A DNA stretch of 64,000 nucleotides from Paraburkholderia sp. BCC1884 (GCF_900996225.1 NZ_CAAJGL010000068.1:1798001-1862000); one strand, 5' to 3'. Counted from the first letter of the stretch, positions 25,769-34,398 are shown. The notes: generated from the letters alone by a model not told the origin. Translations and numbers: made by a program.

Positions 25769-26836
25769 TTAGAGCTTGCCGTCCGCGGCCATGCGCACGT
25801 AGGTCGGATCGAAGCGCAGCTTCACGTTGCTTTTGCTGCCGACGATCACGCCTTTATCGAAAGCCATGCCGACCGCGTTTGCGTCAGGCGCGCCTTGGCC
25901 GAGCAGGCCGTGATCGAAGGAAAATCTGGCCACGCGCGTCATGGTCTGCGGCAGGGTCGGGCTGGTGGCGAAGTCGAGCGCGGCTTTCGGTGTGTAGAAG
26001 AGGGCGGTGGTCGAGAGTTGACCCTTGAAGCCCGCGAGGTCGGTGCCGGAAGCCTTCGCCATCGAAGTCAACGCGGTTTTGCTGGTGGCGCTGTCCGTGT
26101 GCATCAGCGCGACCATTTCAAACCACGCGCCGGTCAATGCTTTGCCTAGCGCCGGATTCTCGTTGAGCGTCTTCGTGTTCACGACCATCATGTCCATGAT
26201 TTCGCCGGGGATCTTGCTGGAGTCGAAGACTTCGGTGACGTTCGGCTTGGCCTTCAGATCGGCCAGCATCGGATTCCACGTGACGGCGTCCTTGACCGTG
26301 GGAGTCGCGAAGGCGGCGGAGATGTCGGCGTCCGAGGTGTTGACCACCTTCAGGTCGCGCTCGCTCAGACCGGCCGATTCGAGCGCGCGGGCGAGCAGGT
26401 AATGCGACACGGAGAACTCGACGAGGTTGACCTGTTGGCCCTTGAGGTCCGCGACCTTCTTGCCGCTGCCCTTGATGAGCACGCCGTCGTTGCCGTTCGA
26501 ATAGTCGCTGATGATCAGCGCGGTGGAGTCGACGCCGCCGGTGGCGGGGATCGTCAGCGCGTCCATGTTGGTCATCGCGCAGCCGTCGAACTTGCCGGCG
26601 GTGTACTGGTTGATCGACTCGACGTAGTCGTTGAGTTGCACGACATCGACATTGATGCCGTATTTTTTCGCCCACTTCGACACGATGCCCTGGGTTTTCG
26701 CTTCGCCCCACGGCATCCAGCCGGCGTAGATCGTCCAGCAGACTTTGAAGTCGGTGCGTCCGGCGGCGAACGAGGGGGTGGAGGCGAAAACGGAGAGAGC
26801 GGTGACGGCAGCGGCGAACAGACGGAACTTGCGCAT
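25769..26836 (-). CDS. Periplasmic binding protein, probably for guanidine
   Basis: 355 residues with a signal peptide (residues 1-24, cleavage after SFA). It has the NMT1/SsuA-like fold pattern: KVCWTIYAGWMPWGEAKTQG, then GINVDVVQLNDYVESINQYT, CAMTNMDALTIPATGG and ISDYSNGNDGVLIKG. It is the first gene of the operon, directly behind the guanidine-I riboswitch, so guanidine is the expected ligand; the family name in databases would be urea- or taurine-type. Its ribosome-binding site may be masked by a small hairpin next to the start codon. Confidence 0.87.
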   Translation of the reverse strand: MRKFRLFAAAVTALSVFASTPSFAAGRTDFKVCWTIYAGWMPWGEAKTQGIVSKWAKKYGINVDVVQLNDYVESINQYTAGKFDGCAMTNMDALTIPATGGVDSTALIISDYSNGNDGVLIKGSGKKVADLKGQQVNLVEFSVSHYLLARALESAGLSERDLKVVNTSDADISAAFATPTVKDAVTWNPMLADLKAKPNVTEVFDSSKIPGEIMDMMVVNTKTLNENPALGKALTGAWFEMVALMHTDSATSKTALTSMAKASGTDLAGFKGQLSTTALFYTPKAALDFATSPTLPQTMTRVARFSFDHGLLGQGAPDANAVGMAFDKGVIVGSKSNVKLRFDPTYVRMAADGKL

Positions 26837-26848
26837 GAGGTTGACCTC
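26837..26848 (-). promoter_or_regulatory. Hairpin over the ribosome-binding site of the guanidine operon
   Basis: On the transcript, GAGG-TCAA-CCTC lies immediately before the ATG: the GAGG Shine-Dalgarno core can pair with the CCTC just behind it through a tetraloop. Slightly upstream CCCGCC (complement of 26854-26859) could pair with GGCGGG of the aptamer (complement of 26912-26917). Together they could form a translational expression platform. The stem is short, so this is tentative. Confidence 0.35.
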
Positions 26849-26889
26849 GAGATGGCGGGTTATCGACGGTAGGAGCGGCGCGACGAATC

Positions 26890-27000
26890 GCGTTCTCTCC
26901 CGGGCTTTTATCCCGCCGTGTAACCTCGCCTGAGGTCGACAGCTCTCGGACCAGCATCTGCATCGCTTAACGCGATGCGGACCGGAACCCTAGCCGTCCA
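26890..27000 (-). promoter_or_regulatory. Guanidine-I riboswitch (ykkC class)
   Basis: The minus strand carries the conserved ykkC/guanidine-I blocks in order: GGCTAGGGTTCCGGTCC, a hairpin GCATCGC-GTTAA-GCGATGC, CTGGTCCGAGAG, then CACGGCGGGATAAAA followed at once by GCCCGGGAGA. Order, spacing and near-exact wording match the family consensus as I know it. The aptamer ends about 55 nt before the start of the binding-protein gene, so it controls the whole import and degradation operon, switching it on with guanidine. No intrinsic terminator is evident between aptamer and ATG, which favours translational control. Confidence 0.95.
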
Positions 27001-27418
27001 TTGCAAATTGTGACTACTAAACCGGATGTGGCGCCGGCTCCTGGCTGTTCTCTAAGCGAGAAGCGTGCCACCGGGGTCGGATGGCGTGTGGCCTTACTGG
27101 GCGCTGAAAACGCAGACACGCTGGCGTGATGATGCGGCGGCGCGAGGCTAACGCGCCTGTTTGTGGTGCGCGGGTGCACTGGTTAGGGTTGCGGTTTCCG
27201 TTCGCCTCCGACGTTCAAGGAAGGCGATGGCGGCCGTCACGAAGCTCGATTCCTGCGCGGCGGCGCGCGACGCTGCGCATGTGCCTGAACGTGTATGCTG
27301 GCCAGTCGTGCGATCAGAGAAATCCCCAATGCCGTGAGGAACCGCTGCTTCTGAAAATCACCCCGTTGTATGATATGGCACTTGTTAGATAGCGCGTGAA
27401 CCCATTCAGGAGCGAACA
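27001..27418. other. Intergenic region upstream of the guanidine riboswitch and of the rsbR homologue
   Basis: 418 bp with no supportable gene; the short ORFs here have no ribosome-binding sites or recognisable products. It must hold the leftward promoter of the riboswitch operon and the rightward promoter of the stressosome module. Near the right end, TATGAT (27370-27375) could be a -10 but lacks a good -35. I see no strong palindrome. Confidence 0.5.
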
Positions 27419-28288
27419 TTGAGCGATCAGACCGATTTGGCGAACATTCTTGAAAAGAATGAAAATACGATTTTGGCGGCATGGGTTGAAGGACAGTTGG
27501 CAGGCGCTTCGCGGCAAGGCGTGATTTCGGCGGGCGAGTTGAAAGAATCGTCGCGTGCATTTCTTTCCGCTTTTGCAAAAGCGGTAAAAAGTGACTACGA
27601 CGAACAACTGGACGGCGATGCGTGGGAACCACTACGCGCTCATCTGACCGCCTTGTCGCGCGAGCGCGTGATCCAGGGGTTTTCGCCGGCAGAGACCGCG
27701 ACCTTCATTTTCTCGCTGAAGAAACCGCTGTTTGACGTGCTGCGCAAAGATTTCGGTAAAGATTCCGCCGGTCTGGTCGACGAACTCTGGAAGCTGACGC
27801 AAACGCTCGACCAACTCGGCCTGCTTACGGTCGAGGCTTATCAGGCCACCCGCCAGGAAATCATCGAACGCCAGCAACAGGAATTGCTCGACCTGACCAC
27901 GCCGGTGGTGCGCCTGTGGGATTCGATCGTGGCGCTGCCCCTGATCGGTACGCTCGACAGCGAGCGCACGCAGGTCGTGATGGAAAGTCTGCTCGACTCG
28001 ATCGTCGAGAACGAAGCCGCGATTGCCATCATCGATATCACCGGTGTACCGACGGTCGACACGCTGGTGGCGCAACACCTGCTCAAAACGGTCGCCGCCG
28101 CCCGCCTCATGGGCGCGGAATGCATCATCAGCGGTATCCGTCCGCAGATTGCGCAGACCATCGTGCACCTAGGCGTCGATCTGGGCGATGTGGTGACGAA
28201 GGCCACGCTCGCCGAGGCGCTCAAGGTCGCCTTGAAACGCGTAGGCCTCGCGGTCGGCAAGATTTCGGCTCTGAAGCAGGACAACTGA
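27419..28288 (+). CDS. rsbR: RsbR-family stressosome protein (RsbRD_N sensor plus STAS)
   Basis: 289 residues from a TTG start with AGGAG 6 bp upstream. Residues 1-150 are a helical, non-haem-globin-like RsbRD_N sensor domain; about 165-280 are a STAS domain (IIDITGVPTVDTLVAQHLL, then GIRPQIAQTIVHLG). The two threonines phosphorylated in Bacillus RsbR have counterparts at T215 (VDT) and T247 (AQT). RsbR and RsbS build the stressosome shell that holds the RsbT kinase until stress. The gene heads a tight five-gene set. Confidence 0.88.
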   Translation: MSDQTDLANILEKNENTILAAWVEGQLAGASRQGVISAGELKESSRAFLSAFAKAVKSDYDEQLDGDAWEPLRAHLTALSRERVIQGFSPAETATFIFSLKKPLFDVLRKDFGKDSAGLVDELWKLTQTLDQLGLLTVEAYQATRQEIIERQQQELLDLTTPVVRLWDSIVALPLIGTLDSERTQVVMESLLDSIVENEAAIAIIDITGVPTVDTLVAQHLLKTVAAARLMGAECIISGIRPQIAQTIVHLGVDLGDVVTKATLAEALKVALKRVGLAVGKISALKQDN

Positions 28289-28289
28289 G

Positions 28290-28673
28290 ATGGAACAGAT
28301 TCCAATTCTCAAGCTCGGCGAATTTCTGCTGGTGTCGATTCAGGTCGAGCTCCATGACGAATTGGTGCTGAACCTTCAGGACGACCTGACCTCGCGTATC
28401 GAAAGTACGCGCGCACGCGGCGTTCTGATCGATATTTCCGCGCTGGAGATCGTCGATTCTTTCATTGGACGCACACTCGGCCATATCGCGGCGATGGCGC
28501 GCGTCATGGACGCCACGACGGTCCTCGTAGGCATGCGTCCTGCCGTGGCGATCACGCTGGTCGAACTCGGCATGTCGCTGCATGGGATCCGTACCGCGCT
28601 CGATGTCGACAAAGGCATGGCTTTACTGCGCGCATCGATGGACGACGCGGGAGAACCGCCATCGTTAAGGTAA
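28290..28673 (+). CDS. rsbS: RsbS-family STAS protein
   Basis: A 127-residue single STAS domain (IPILKLGEFLLVSIQVELHD at the start). The serine phosphorylated by RsbT in Bacillus RsbS is present in DISALEIVDSF (S57). With RsbR it forms the stressosome core; phosphorylation of this Ser releases RsbT. It starts 1 bp after the rsbR stop, and its last codons overlap the start region of the rsbT homologue. Confidence 0.9.
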   Translation: MEQIPILKLGEFLLVSIQVELHDELVLNLQDDLTSRIESTRARGVLIDISALEIVDSFIGRTLGHIAAMARVMDATTVLVGMRPAVAITLVELGMSLHGIRTALDVDKGMALLRASMDDAGEPPSLR

Positions 28674-29071
28674 GCGAAGTCGTACTGGACATCCGGTCAG
28701 GCGACCAGGTCAACCTTGCTCGGAAAACGGTCCAGGACTGGGCTGTGCGCCTGGCGTTCGGCACGCTCGAACGGACCAAATTCGTCACCGCGGCGAGCGA
28801 ACTGGCTCGCAACACGCTGGTTCACGGTCGAGGCGGGACGCTCACGATCGAAGAGGTCAATCAAGGTGGCCGGACTGGCATCAAACTCGTTTTCGAAGAC
28901 GCCGGCCCTGGCATTCCCGACATCGAGCGCGCGCTCGAAGATGGTTTCAGCACAGCAAAAAGCATGGGCTTGGGACTGGGCGGCGCGCGACGGCTCGTCA
29001 ACGAGTTCGACATCACATCAACAGTAGGACAGGGCACCAGAGTGAGTATTGTTCAATGGAAGCGACGCTAA
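28661..29071 (+). CDS. rsbT: RsbT-family serine kinase, start codon unclear
   Basis: A GHKL ATPase/kinase: N-box ASELARNTLVHGRGG, G1 box EDAGPGI and G2 box GLGLGGARRLV. It should phosphorylate RsbS and RsbR, then act on downstream regulators when released. Family-like sequence (VKVSEVVLDIRSGDQVNLAR and KTVQDWAVRLAFG) extends 28 residues upstream of the first canonical start in frame, a GTG at 28745. No ATG, GTG or TTG exists in frame before it. An ATC at 28661 has GGGAGA 7 bp upstream and gives the expected length (136 residues), so a non-standard start is possible; I used it as the boundary. Confidence 0.8.
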   Translation: MVKVSEVVLDIRSGDQVNLARKTVQDWAVRLAFGTLERTKFVTAASELARNTLVHGRGGTLTIEEVNQGGRTGIKLVFEDAGPGIPDIERALEDGFSTAKSMGLGLGGARRLVNEFDITSTVGQGTRVSIVQWKRR

Positions 29072-30048
29072 GCCTGGCAGAAAAAAGCGGCGTCGCAGAT
29101 GTTCGTCGGCGTGCGATACACATGGCTCATGTACTGGGTTTATCGGAGAAGCTTCAGGCTGACGCCGCACTCATCGTGACCGAGGCCGCGACCAATATTC
29201 TCAAGTACGCAGGGCGGGGCGAAATCACGCTCAGGAGTTACCAGGAGGGCGCCTCCCAAGGCCTCGAAGTCGTTGCGCTCGATCGCGGACCCGGTATCGC
29301 CAACGTGAGCTCGGCACGCACCGACGGGTTTTCCACCGGTGGAAGTCTGGGAGCCGGACTCGGCACCATCGCACGACATTCGACCCTGTTCGATATCTAC
29401 TCGGTACCCGGCAACGGCACCGCGTTGATTGCGCGAATTGCAGGTACGCGCGACGTGGCTTCCTGCGCTTTCCAGATCGGCGCGAAGTCAGCGCCGAAAC
29501 TGGGACAGGATGTGTGTGGCGACGCATGGAGCGCGCGGTATGTCGGCAAACATCTATGGATCACTCTGCTCGACGGGCTTGGCCATGGCCCGCTGGCTGC
29601 CGAGGCGTCGAATCGTGCCATCCAGATCGTCCAGCAGGCAAACCCGGACGATAAGCCCGCCGATGTGCTGCGAGCGGCCCATCAGGGCATCAAGACGACA
29701 CGCGGTGCCGTGATGGCGATCGCGATGTTCGACACGGACAGTGCGCTCATGCAGTATGCCGGTGTGGGCAATATCGTTGCGATCGTCGCGTCGGGCGACG
29801 ACACTCAGCATCTGATTTCGACGGACGGCACCGTCGGCTATAACATGCGTACCGTTCGTCCCACCGAGGTTGCCTGGCGAAAAGGCAGTGTCTACATCGC
29901 GACAACCGACGGGCTTTCTACGCGCTGGAACCTCAATCGTCACCCCGGTCTCACGGACCGGCATCCGAGCCTGATCGCCAACGTCCTGCATCGCGACTTC
30001 GGACGCGACGCGGACGATGCAACGATCGTCGTCGTCAAGGCCTCCTGA
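29056..30048 (+). CDS. Two-domain RsbT/W-like ATPase fused to RsbX/SpoIIE-like phosphatase
   Basis: 330 residues. Residues 1-135 are an anti-sigma-type HATPase domain (VTEAATNILKYAGRG, ALDRGPGIANV, LGAGLGTIARHS). Residues about 140-330 are a PP2C/SpoIIE phosphatase (FQIGAKSAPKLGQDVCGDAW, LLDGLGHGPLAAEAS, QYAGVGNIVAIVAS, IATTDGLSTRW), with metal-binding Asp in GDAW, LDGLGHG and TTDG. In Bacillus, RsbX resets the stressosome by dephosphorylating RsbR/RsbS; here that activity is joined to an ATPase domain. The gene overlaps rsbT by 16 bp. Confidence 0.87.
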   Translation: MEATLSLAEKSGVADVRRRAIHMAHVLGLSEKLQADAALIVTEAATNILKYAGRGEITLRSYQEGASQGLEVVALDRGPGIANVSSARTDGFSTGGSLGAGLGTIARHSTLFDIYSVPGNGTALIARIAGTRDVASCAFQIGAKSAPKLGQDVCGDAWSARYVGKHLWITLLDGLGHGPLAAEASNRAIQIVQQANPDDKPADVLRAAHQGIKTTRGAVMAIAMFDTDSALMQYAGVGNIVAIVASGDDTQHLISTDGTVGYNMRTVRPTEVAWRKGSVYIATTDGLSTRWNLNRHPGLTDRHPSLIANVLHRDFGRDADDATIVVVKAS

Positions 30049-30049
30049 C

Positions 30050-31714
30050 ATGCGTCACCGAATCCTTTCGACGCCGATCAGTACGAACCTGAGCCTCGTC
30101 GCCATCCGCGACCGCTCGCGTCAGATCGGCGAACTGTTCGGCCTCGACAACGTGCAGCGCACGCGCTTCATTACGGCCGTCTCGGAGATCGCGCGCAATA
30201 CGATTCAGTTCGCGGGCGGCGGCACGCTGACCTTTCTCGTCGGCGATGCCACCGATGTGGACGACACCCAGTGCGTGATCGCGCAGATCAGCGACAACGG
30301 GCCTGGCATCGCCAATCTCGACGAGTTGCTCGGCGATTATCCCGGCCGCTCCGGCGAAGTGGGCGTCGGCATTCCCGGCAGCCGGCGCATGATGGACGGC
30401 TTCTTCATTCAGTCCGAGGCCGGCAAGGGCACCACGGTCACACTGGAAATTTTTCTGGCGCGAGGCACGGCACGCCTGTCGGGACGGGAGCTCAGTGCTC
30501 GCGTCGAGCAACTGACCCGACGCAAACCGCAAACGCCGGTTGAGGAACTCGAGCAGCAAAACCGCGAGATGCTACTTACACTCGAAGAGTTGCGTCGAAA
30601 GAAGGCTGAACTCGAAGAAGCCGACACACGAAAAAACGAGTTTCTGGCCATGCTGGCGCACGAGTTGCGAAATCCGCTGGCGGCGATCTCGCTGTCACTC
30701 GAGTTGGCGCAAGCCAGTGCGGCCGACCCGCGCGAGCAGACGTTCGCCGTGATCGGACGGCAAACCGCGCAATTGTCCAGGATGGTCAACGATCTGCTGG
30801 ACGTGTCCCGCATCACGCGAGGCAAGGTGGAGTTGCAAACCGAAGTCGCCTCGATCGCCGCGCTGATCGACGGCGGGATCGAAATGTCGCTGGCGGAGGT
30901 CAACCGCCGAGGTCACAGAATTCAGGTCGACTACCCGCACGAACCGGTCTCCGTACGAGTCGATGTCGCGCGCCTGAAGCAGGTTTTCAACAACATCATC
31001 CACAATGCCGCGCGTTATACGTTGCAGCCCGACGTGATTCACATACAGGCTGAGCGTGTGGGCAACGACGTGCACATCGCGGTGATCGATCGCGGGGTAG
31101 GAATCGACTCCTCGATGCTGCCGCGCGTGTTCGATCTGTTTGCTCAGGCCTCGACTTCGATCGGACGTCAGGACGCCGGGTTGGGCATAGGGCTGACCGT
31201 GGTGCAGCGGCTCGTCAGAGATCATGGCGGGTCGGTTACCGCGTTTAGCGAGGGAGTGGGCATGGGTAGCCGTATTGTCGTCGCGTTGCCGATCGTCGAC
31301 GAGGAAGTCGCGCAGACGTTGCCGGATGTTCCCCAGCGGGTCGGAAACGGCGAGCAGAGGGTGCTGATCGTCGACGACAACAAGGATTCGGCGGACGCAT
31401 TGGCGGCACTTCTGGATTTGCACGGCTACGAGTGCGCTGTCGCTTACGACGGTGGCAGCGCCTTGTCACTGGCGAAGACATTCAGCCCGACCGTCGGAGT
31501 GATCGACCTCGGCTTGCCGGATATGCCGGGGTTCGACGTGGCGGCGGCATTACGCAGGCAGCCTGTTTCGGCTTGCCTGACGCTGGTTGCGTTGAGTGGT
31601 TACTCCAGCGCCGATTACCGAAGCAGCGCCGCTCAGGCAGGCTTCGATCATTATTTTGCCAAACCCCTCCTGATCGGCGACTTTATGGCTTTTTTGTCGA
31701 CGCTCGACGAGTAA
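30050..31714 (+). CDS. Hybrid histidine kinase with N-terminal RsbT-like domain and C-terminal receiver
   Basis: 554 residues from the ATG that follows the previous stop by 1 bp. Residues 1-140 are a GHKL domain of the RsbT type (ITAVSEIARNTIQFAGGG, ISDNGPGIANL). About 165-200 is a Glu/Arg-rich coiled coil. HisKA follows with MLAHELRNPLAAIS (H204), then a second HATPase (VFNNIIHNAARYTL, DAGLGIGLTVVQRLVRDHGG) and a receiver (VLIVDDNKDSADAL, phospho-acceptor D486). No transmembrane segment is present, so it is cytoplasmic and presumably takes its input from the stressosome proteins. No DNA-binding output is fused. Confidence 0.9.
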   Translation: MRHRILSTPISTNLSLVAIRDRSRQIGELFGLDNVQRTRFITAVSEIARNTIQFAGGGTLTFLVGDATDVDDTQCVIAQISDNGPGIANLDELLGDYPGRSGEVGVGIPGSRRMMDGFFIQSEAGKGTTVTLEIFLARGTARLSGRELSARVEQLTRRKPQTPVEELEQQNREMLLTLEELRRKKAELEEADTRKNEFLAMLAHELRNPLAAISLSLELAQASAADPREQTFAVIGRQTAQLSRMVNDLLDVSRITRGKVELQTEVASIAALIDGGIEMSLAEVNRRGHRIQVDYPHEPVSVRVDVARLKQVFNNIIHNAARYTLQPDVIHIQAERVGNDVHIAVIDRGVGIDSSMLPRVFDLFAQASTSIGRQDAGLGIGLTVVQRLVRDHGGSVTAFSEGVGMGSRIVVALPIVDEEVAQTLPDVPQRVGNGEQRVLIVDDNKDSADALAALLDLHGYECAVAYDGGSALSLAKTFSPTVGVIDLGLPDMPGFDVAAALRRQPVSACLTLVALSGYSSADYRSSAAQAGFDHYFAKPLLIGDFMAFLSTLDE

Positions 31715-31792
31715 TTTGCGCAGGGACCTCATGGCTACAACGTTCGACGCCGTCGGGCGTGGGCACTGCGCTCGCCCTTCGCGGCACGTGTG

Positions 31793-32416
31793 TCAGACCT
31801 GCGCCTGAGCGCGCATGACCGGTGCAGCCAGTCTCACGAGGTCGGCAAGCGAGTGGGCGTGAAACTTGTGCATGAGATCGGCCCGGCAGGATTTGATGGT
31901 GCGCTCGCTCAAGTCCAGTTCCGCGGCGATCTGTTTGTTGAGACGCCCGGCGACAACGCCACGCAGCACAACCTGCTCGCGCGCGCTTAGATCGATGCCG
32001 TCGGTCGAACTGACGGCGTCCTCCGCGAAAAGCTCGACGTTGGCCGAGGCCAGCGCACTTTCAATCGCGGCGAAGAGTGCCTGCGCCTCGATCGGCTTGA
32101 CGAGAAAATCGCGCGCCCCCGCCTTCATCGCCATGACAGTCCTGGGAATGTCCTGATGCGCGCTGATGAACACCACCGGCATCGGGTTGCCCATACGCTG
32201 CAACGCGCGCTGCAAATCCAGACCGTCCGGTCCGGGGAGTTCAAGATCGAGCAGCAGACACCCGACTGCGGCGTCAGAAGGTGCGACGAGAAAGTCACCG
32301 GCGCTCGCGTAACCCTTTGCCGTGAAGCCCGCGTGGCTCAGCAACCGCGTCAGCGCGACGCGCAGCGCGTCGTCGTCGTCAACGACATGGATGACAGCTT
32401 CGGTGTGATCGCTCAC
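31793..32416 (-). CDS. LuxR/FixJ-family response regulator
   Basis: 207 residues. Receiver domain about 8-125 (HVVDDDDALR; phospho-acceptor D57 in CLLLDLELPG; conserved Lys in FLVKPIEA). LuxR-type HTH at about 140-200 (DLSAREQVVLRGVVAGRLNK, then QIAAELDLSERTIK). Its start overlaps the stop of the membrane histidine kinase gene (ATGA), so that kinase is the cognate partner. It converges on the stressosome hybrid-kinase gene. Confidence 0.92.
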   Translation of the reverse strand: MSDHTEAVIHVVDDDDALRVALTRLLSHAGFTAKGYASAGDFLVAPSDAAVGCLLLDLELPGPDGLDLQRALQRMGNPMPVVFISAHQDIPRTVMAMKAGARDFLVKPIEAQALFAAIESALASANVELFAEDAVSSTDGIDLSAREQVVLRGVVAGRLNKQIAAELDLSERTIKSCRADLMHKFHAHSLADLVRLAAPVMRAQAQV

Positions 32417-34398
32417 GGGTGTCCTCCTTGTGGTTCAGGCCGCGTTTCAAATGTAGCCTTTTCAGCGCGCTTATCAAGCTCGAGTCGAGCGCCCGCCATC
32501 GCGCGCTTCGGCAGTGAGGGAAGCCAGACTTTGAACAGACTGCCGCCGCCCTCGCGAGCCGAGGCCGAGACATGTCCGCCGTGAGTCATCACGATAGTGC
32601 GGACGATCGAGAGTCCGAGGCCCATGCCGTGCGGTTTCGTCGTATATAGCGAGTCGAACAGACGCGGGCCGGTACCCACGGGAATGCCGTGTCCGCAGTC
32701 GGCAACCGACAACTCATAGCCTTGTCCCGCCACGCGCGTGGAAATCGACACGATGCGGTTCGCGGCTGGCGTGTCTTCCATCGCATCCATTGCATTGATC
32801 GCGAGATTGAGCAGCACCTGCTGCAATTGCACGCGGTCACCCAGCACGAGCGTATCGATCGCCGCCAAATGCGATTCAATGACGATGCGCCGCCGCCTCG
32901 CTTCGAGGTTGAGCAATGCCAGCGCTTCGTCGAAAGTCGAGTTCAGGTCGAGCGGGTTGAGCTTGACCGTGTGCTTCTGCAGCAGCGCTCTGAGTCGCTG
33001 GACCACCTGGTTCGCGCGCAACGCGTCACGGCGTATGTCGCCGAGAATCGAGTGGAGTTCGCCGACCTCGGGTTCGTCTCTGAGCATCAGGCCGGCCGCG
33101 TCGGCGTTGCTCAGAATCGCGCCTAGCGGCTGTCCGACTTCATGTGCGATCGATGCACTGAGTTCGCCCGCCAGCGCGAACCGCCCCGCGCGCGTCAGCT
33201 CCCCGAGGCGCTCGGTGGCTTTATCTTCGGCGATGCGGCGTTGCCGGCGCTCCCAGAGCAGCGCCGCAATGGTCAACGCCTGCAGCAGGACAACCGCGAC
33301 TGCAATCAGCACGACGATCCGATACTCACGCCACAGCGTGGGCGGCACGTCGATCAACTCGCAGCCTTCGGGCAAAAGGTCGGCGCGCAGCCCCAGCCTT
33401 TCGATCACGCCGACGTCCGCGACACACCGGGACGCGCCAGAGGAAGCCATGGCGTCCTGACGCGGCGCCTTGCCGAGCAGAATCGAGCGGGCCAGTTCGC
33501 CGACGACGCGGCCGTTGGTCTCGACGCTAGCCACCGAGCCCGCCGCCAGGCCATGGCCGAGATAGGTTGGGTACCAGCCGTAGATCGGCGCGCCGGAACT
33601 CTTTGCCATCGGCGCGACGACGTCATAGGGAAAATAAGTGCGGCCGTTGCGGTCGCGATACATCGTCGTGTAGAGCACGGCGGTATCGCGTTCGAGTGCG
33701 GCGAGCCGGCGCTGTAGTTCGGCCACGGTCAGGCCGCTCCATTCGTCCACGGTCCACGGATGGGATTTGCGTGCGCGCGCCGTATCGGCGGCCCGTTGCG
33801 CAGCCCGAAGGTCGACGTTCGCCGCGCCCGACACGACCACGAGACGTCGCGCTTTGGGCTGCAGCGTCTCCGCCAGCGCGAGGGTGCCGTCCAGGTCGAA
33901 ATGCATCGGCACGTAAATAAATCCCGAGGGAATGTCGTGTTGACGTGAATCGCCGACACTGGAAATCACCACCGGCGCGGCCGGCCAGATCTCGTCGTGA
34001 TATTGCTTCGTGAAGTCCAGCGCAAAGTCACCCAGGCCGATCACGATATCGACCGGTCTGTGCTCGTACTTTCTCTTCATCAGCGCGAGAAAGCTGGGCA
34101 TCAGGTCTGCAGCGTCGAACCGGAGATCGTCGAGCGGATCGGTGTAGAACTCCACCCCGTCCGGCGCAGCAGCAGAAATAGCACTGCGTATTGCGCGAAC
34201 CTGCTCCTGGGCAGCCGGCTGCGAAGAGTCCGCACCGGGCAGAATCACGACGCGCCAGGGATGCGCCTCGCAGGCGCCTGCGGATAGCCCGAGTACTGCC
34301 AACGCGGCAAACAGGTAGCGCATGGCATAGGCACGCGCAATCGCAAGCGGCGCGCGGCGGCTAGTCGCATCGTTCCTCGAACTGCGTTGCTCGTTCAT
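32413..34398 (-). CDS. Membrane histidine kinase with ABC-type periplasmic sensor domain
   Basis: 661 residues. An N-terminal hydrophobic signal or anchor (around residues 26-45) is followed by a roughly 300-residue periplasmic domain resembling ABC substrate-binding proteins (WRVVILPGADSSQPAAQEQV, VIGLGDFALDF, LVVVSGAANVDLRA). A transmembrane helix lies near residues 358-380 (LIAVAVVLLQALTIAALLW). The DctB/FixL-type kinase core has phospho-His H419 (SIAHEVGQPLGAI), QVLLNLAINAMDAM and GMGLGLSIVRTIV. Such kinases pair with LuxR-type regulators, as here. The start is uncertain: an ATG 25 codons in (34323) is equally good. Confidence 0.87.
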   Translation of the reverse strand: MNEQRSSRNDATSRRAPLAIARAYAMRYLFAALAVLGLSAGACEAHPWRVVILPGADSSQPAAQEQVRAIRSAISAAAPDGVEFYTDPLDDLRFDAADLMPSFLALMKRKYEHRPVDIVIGLGDFALDFTKQYHDEIWPAAPVVISSVGDSRQHDIPSGFIYVPMHFDLDGTLALAETLQPKARRLVVVSGAANVDLRAAQRAADTARARKSHPWTVDEWSGLTVAELQRRLAALERDTAVLYTTMYRDRNGRTYFPYDVVAPMAKSSGAPIYGWYPTYLGHGLAAGSVASVETNGRVVGELARSILLGKAPRQDAMASSGASRCVADVGVIERLGLRADLLPEGCELIDVPPTLWREYRIVVLIAVAVVLLQALTIAALLWERRQRRIAEDKATERLGELTRAGRFALAGELSASIAHEVGQPLGAILSNADAAGLMLRDEPEVGELHSILGDIRRDALRANQVVQRLRALLQKHTVKLNPLDLNSTFDEALALLNLEARRRRIVIESHLAAIDTLVLGDRVQLQQVLLNLAINAMDAMEDTPAANRIVSISTRVAGQGYELSVADCGHGIPVGTGPRLFDSLYTTKPHGMGLGLSIVRTIVMTHGGHVSASAREGGGSLFKVWLPSLPKRAMAGARLELDKRAEKATFETRPEPQGGHP

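Noticed and set aside
27001..27418. Small genes in the gap between the guanidine and stressosome operons
   Set aside because: Frames at 27126-27392 and 27237-27632 have no ribosome-binding sites, overlap each other on both strands and partly overlap the rsbR homologue.
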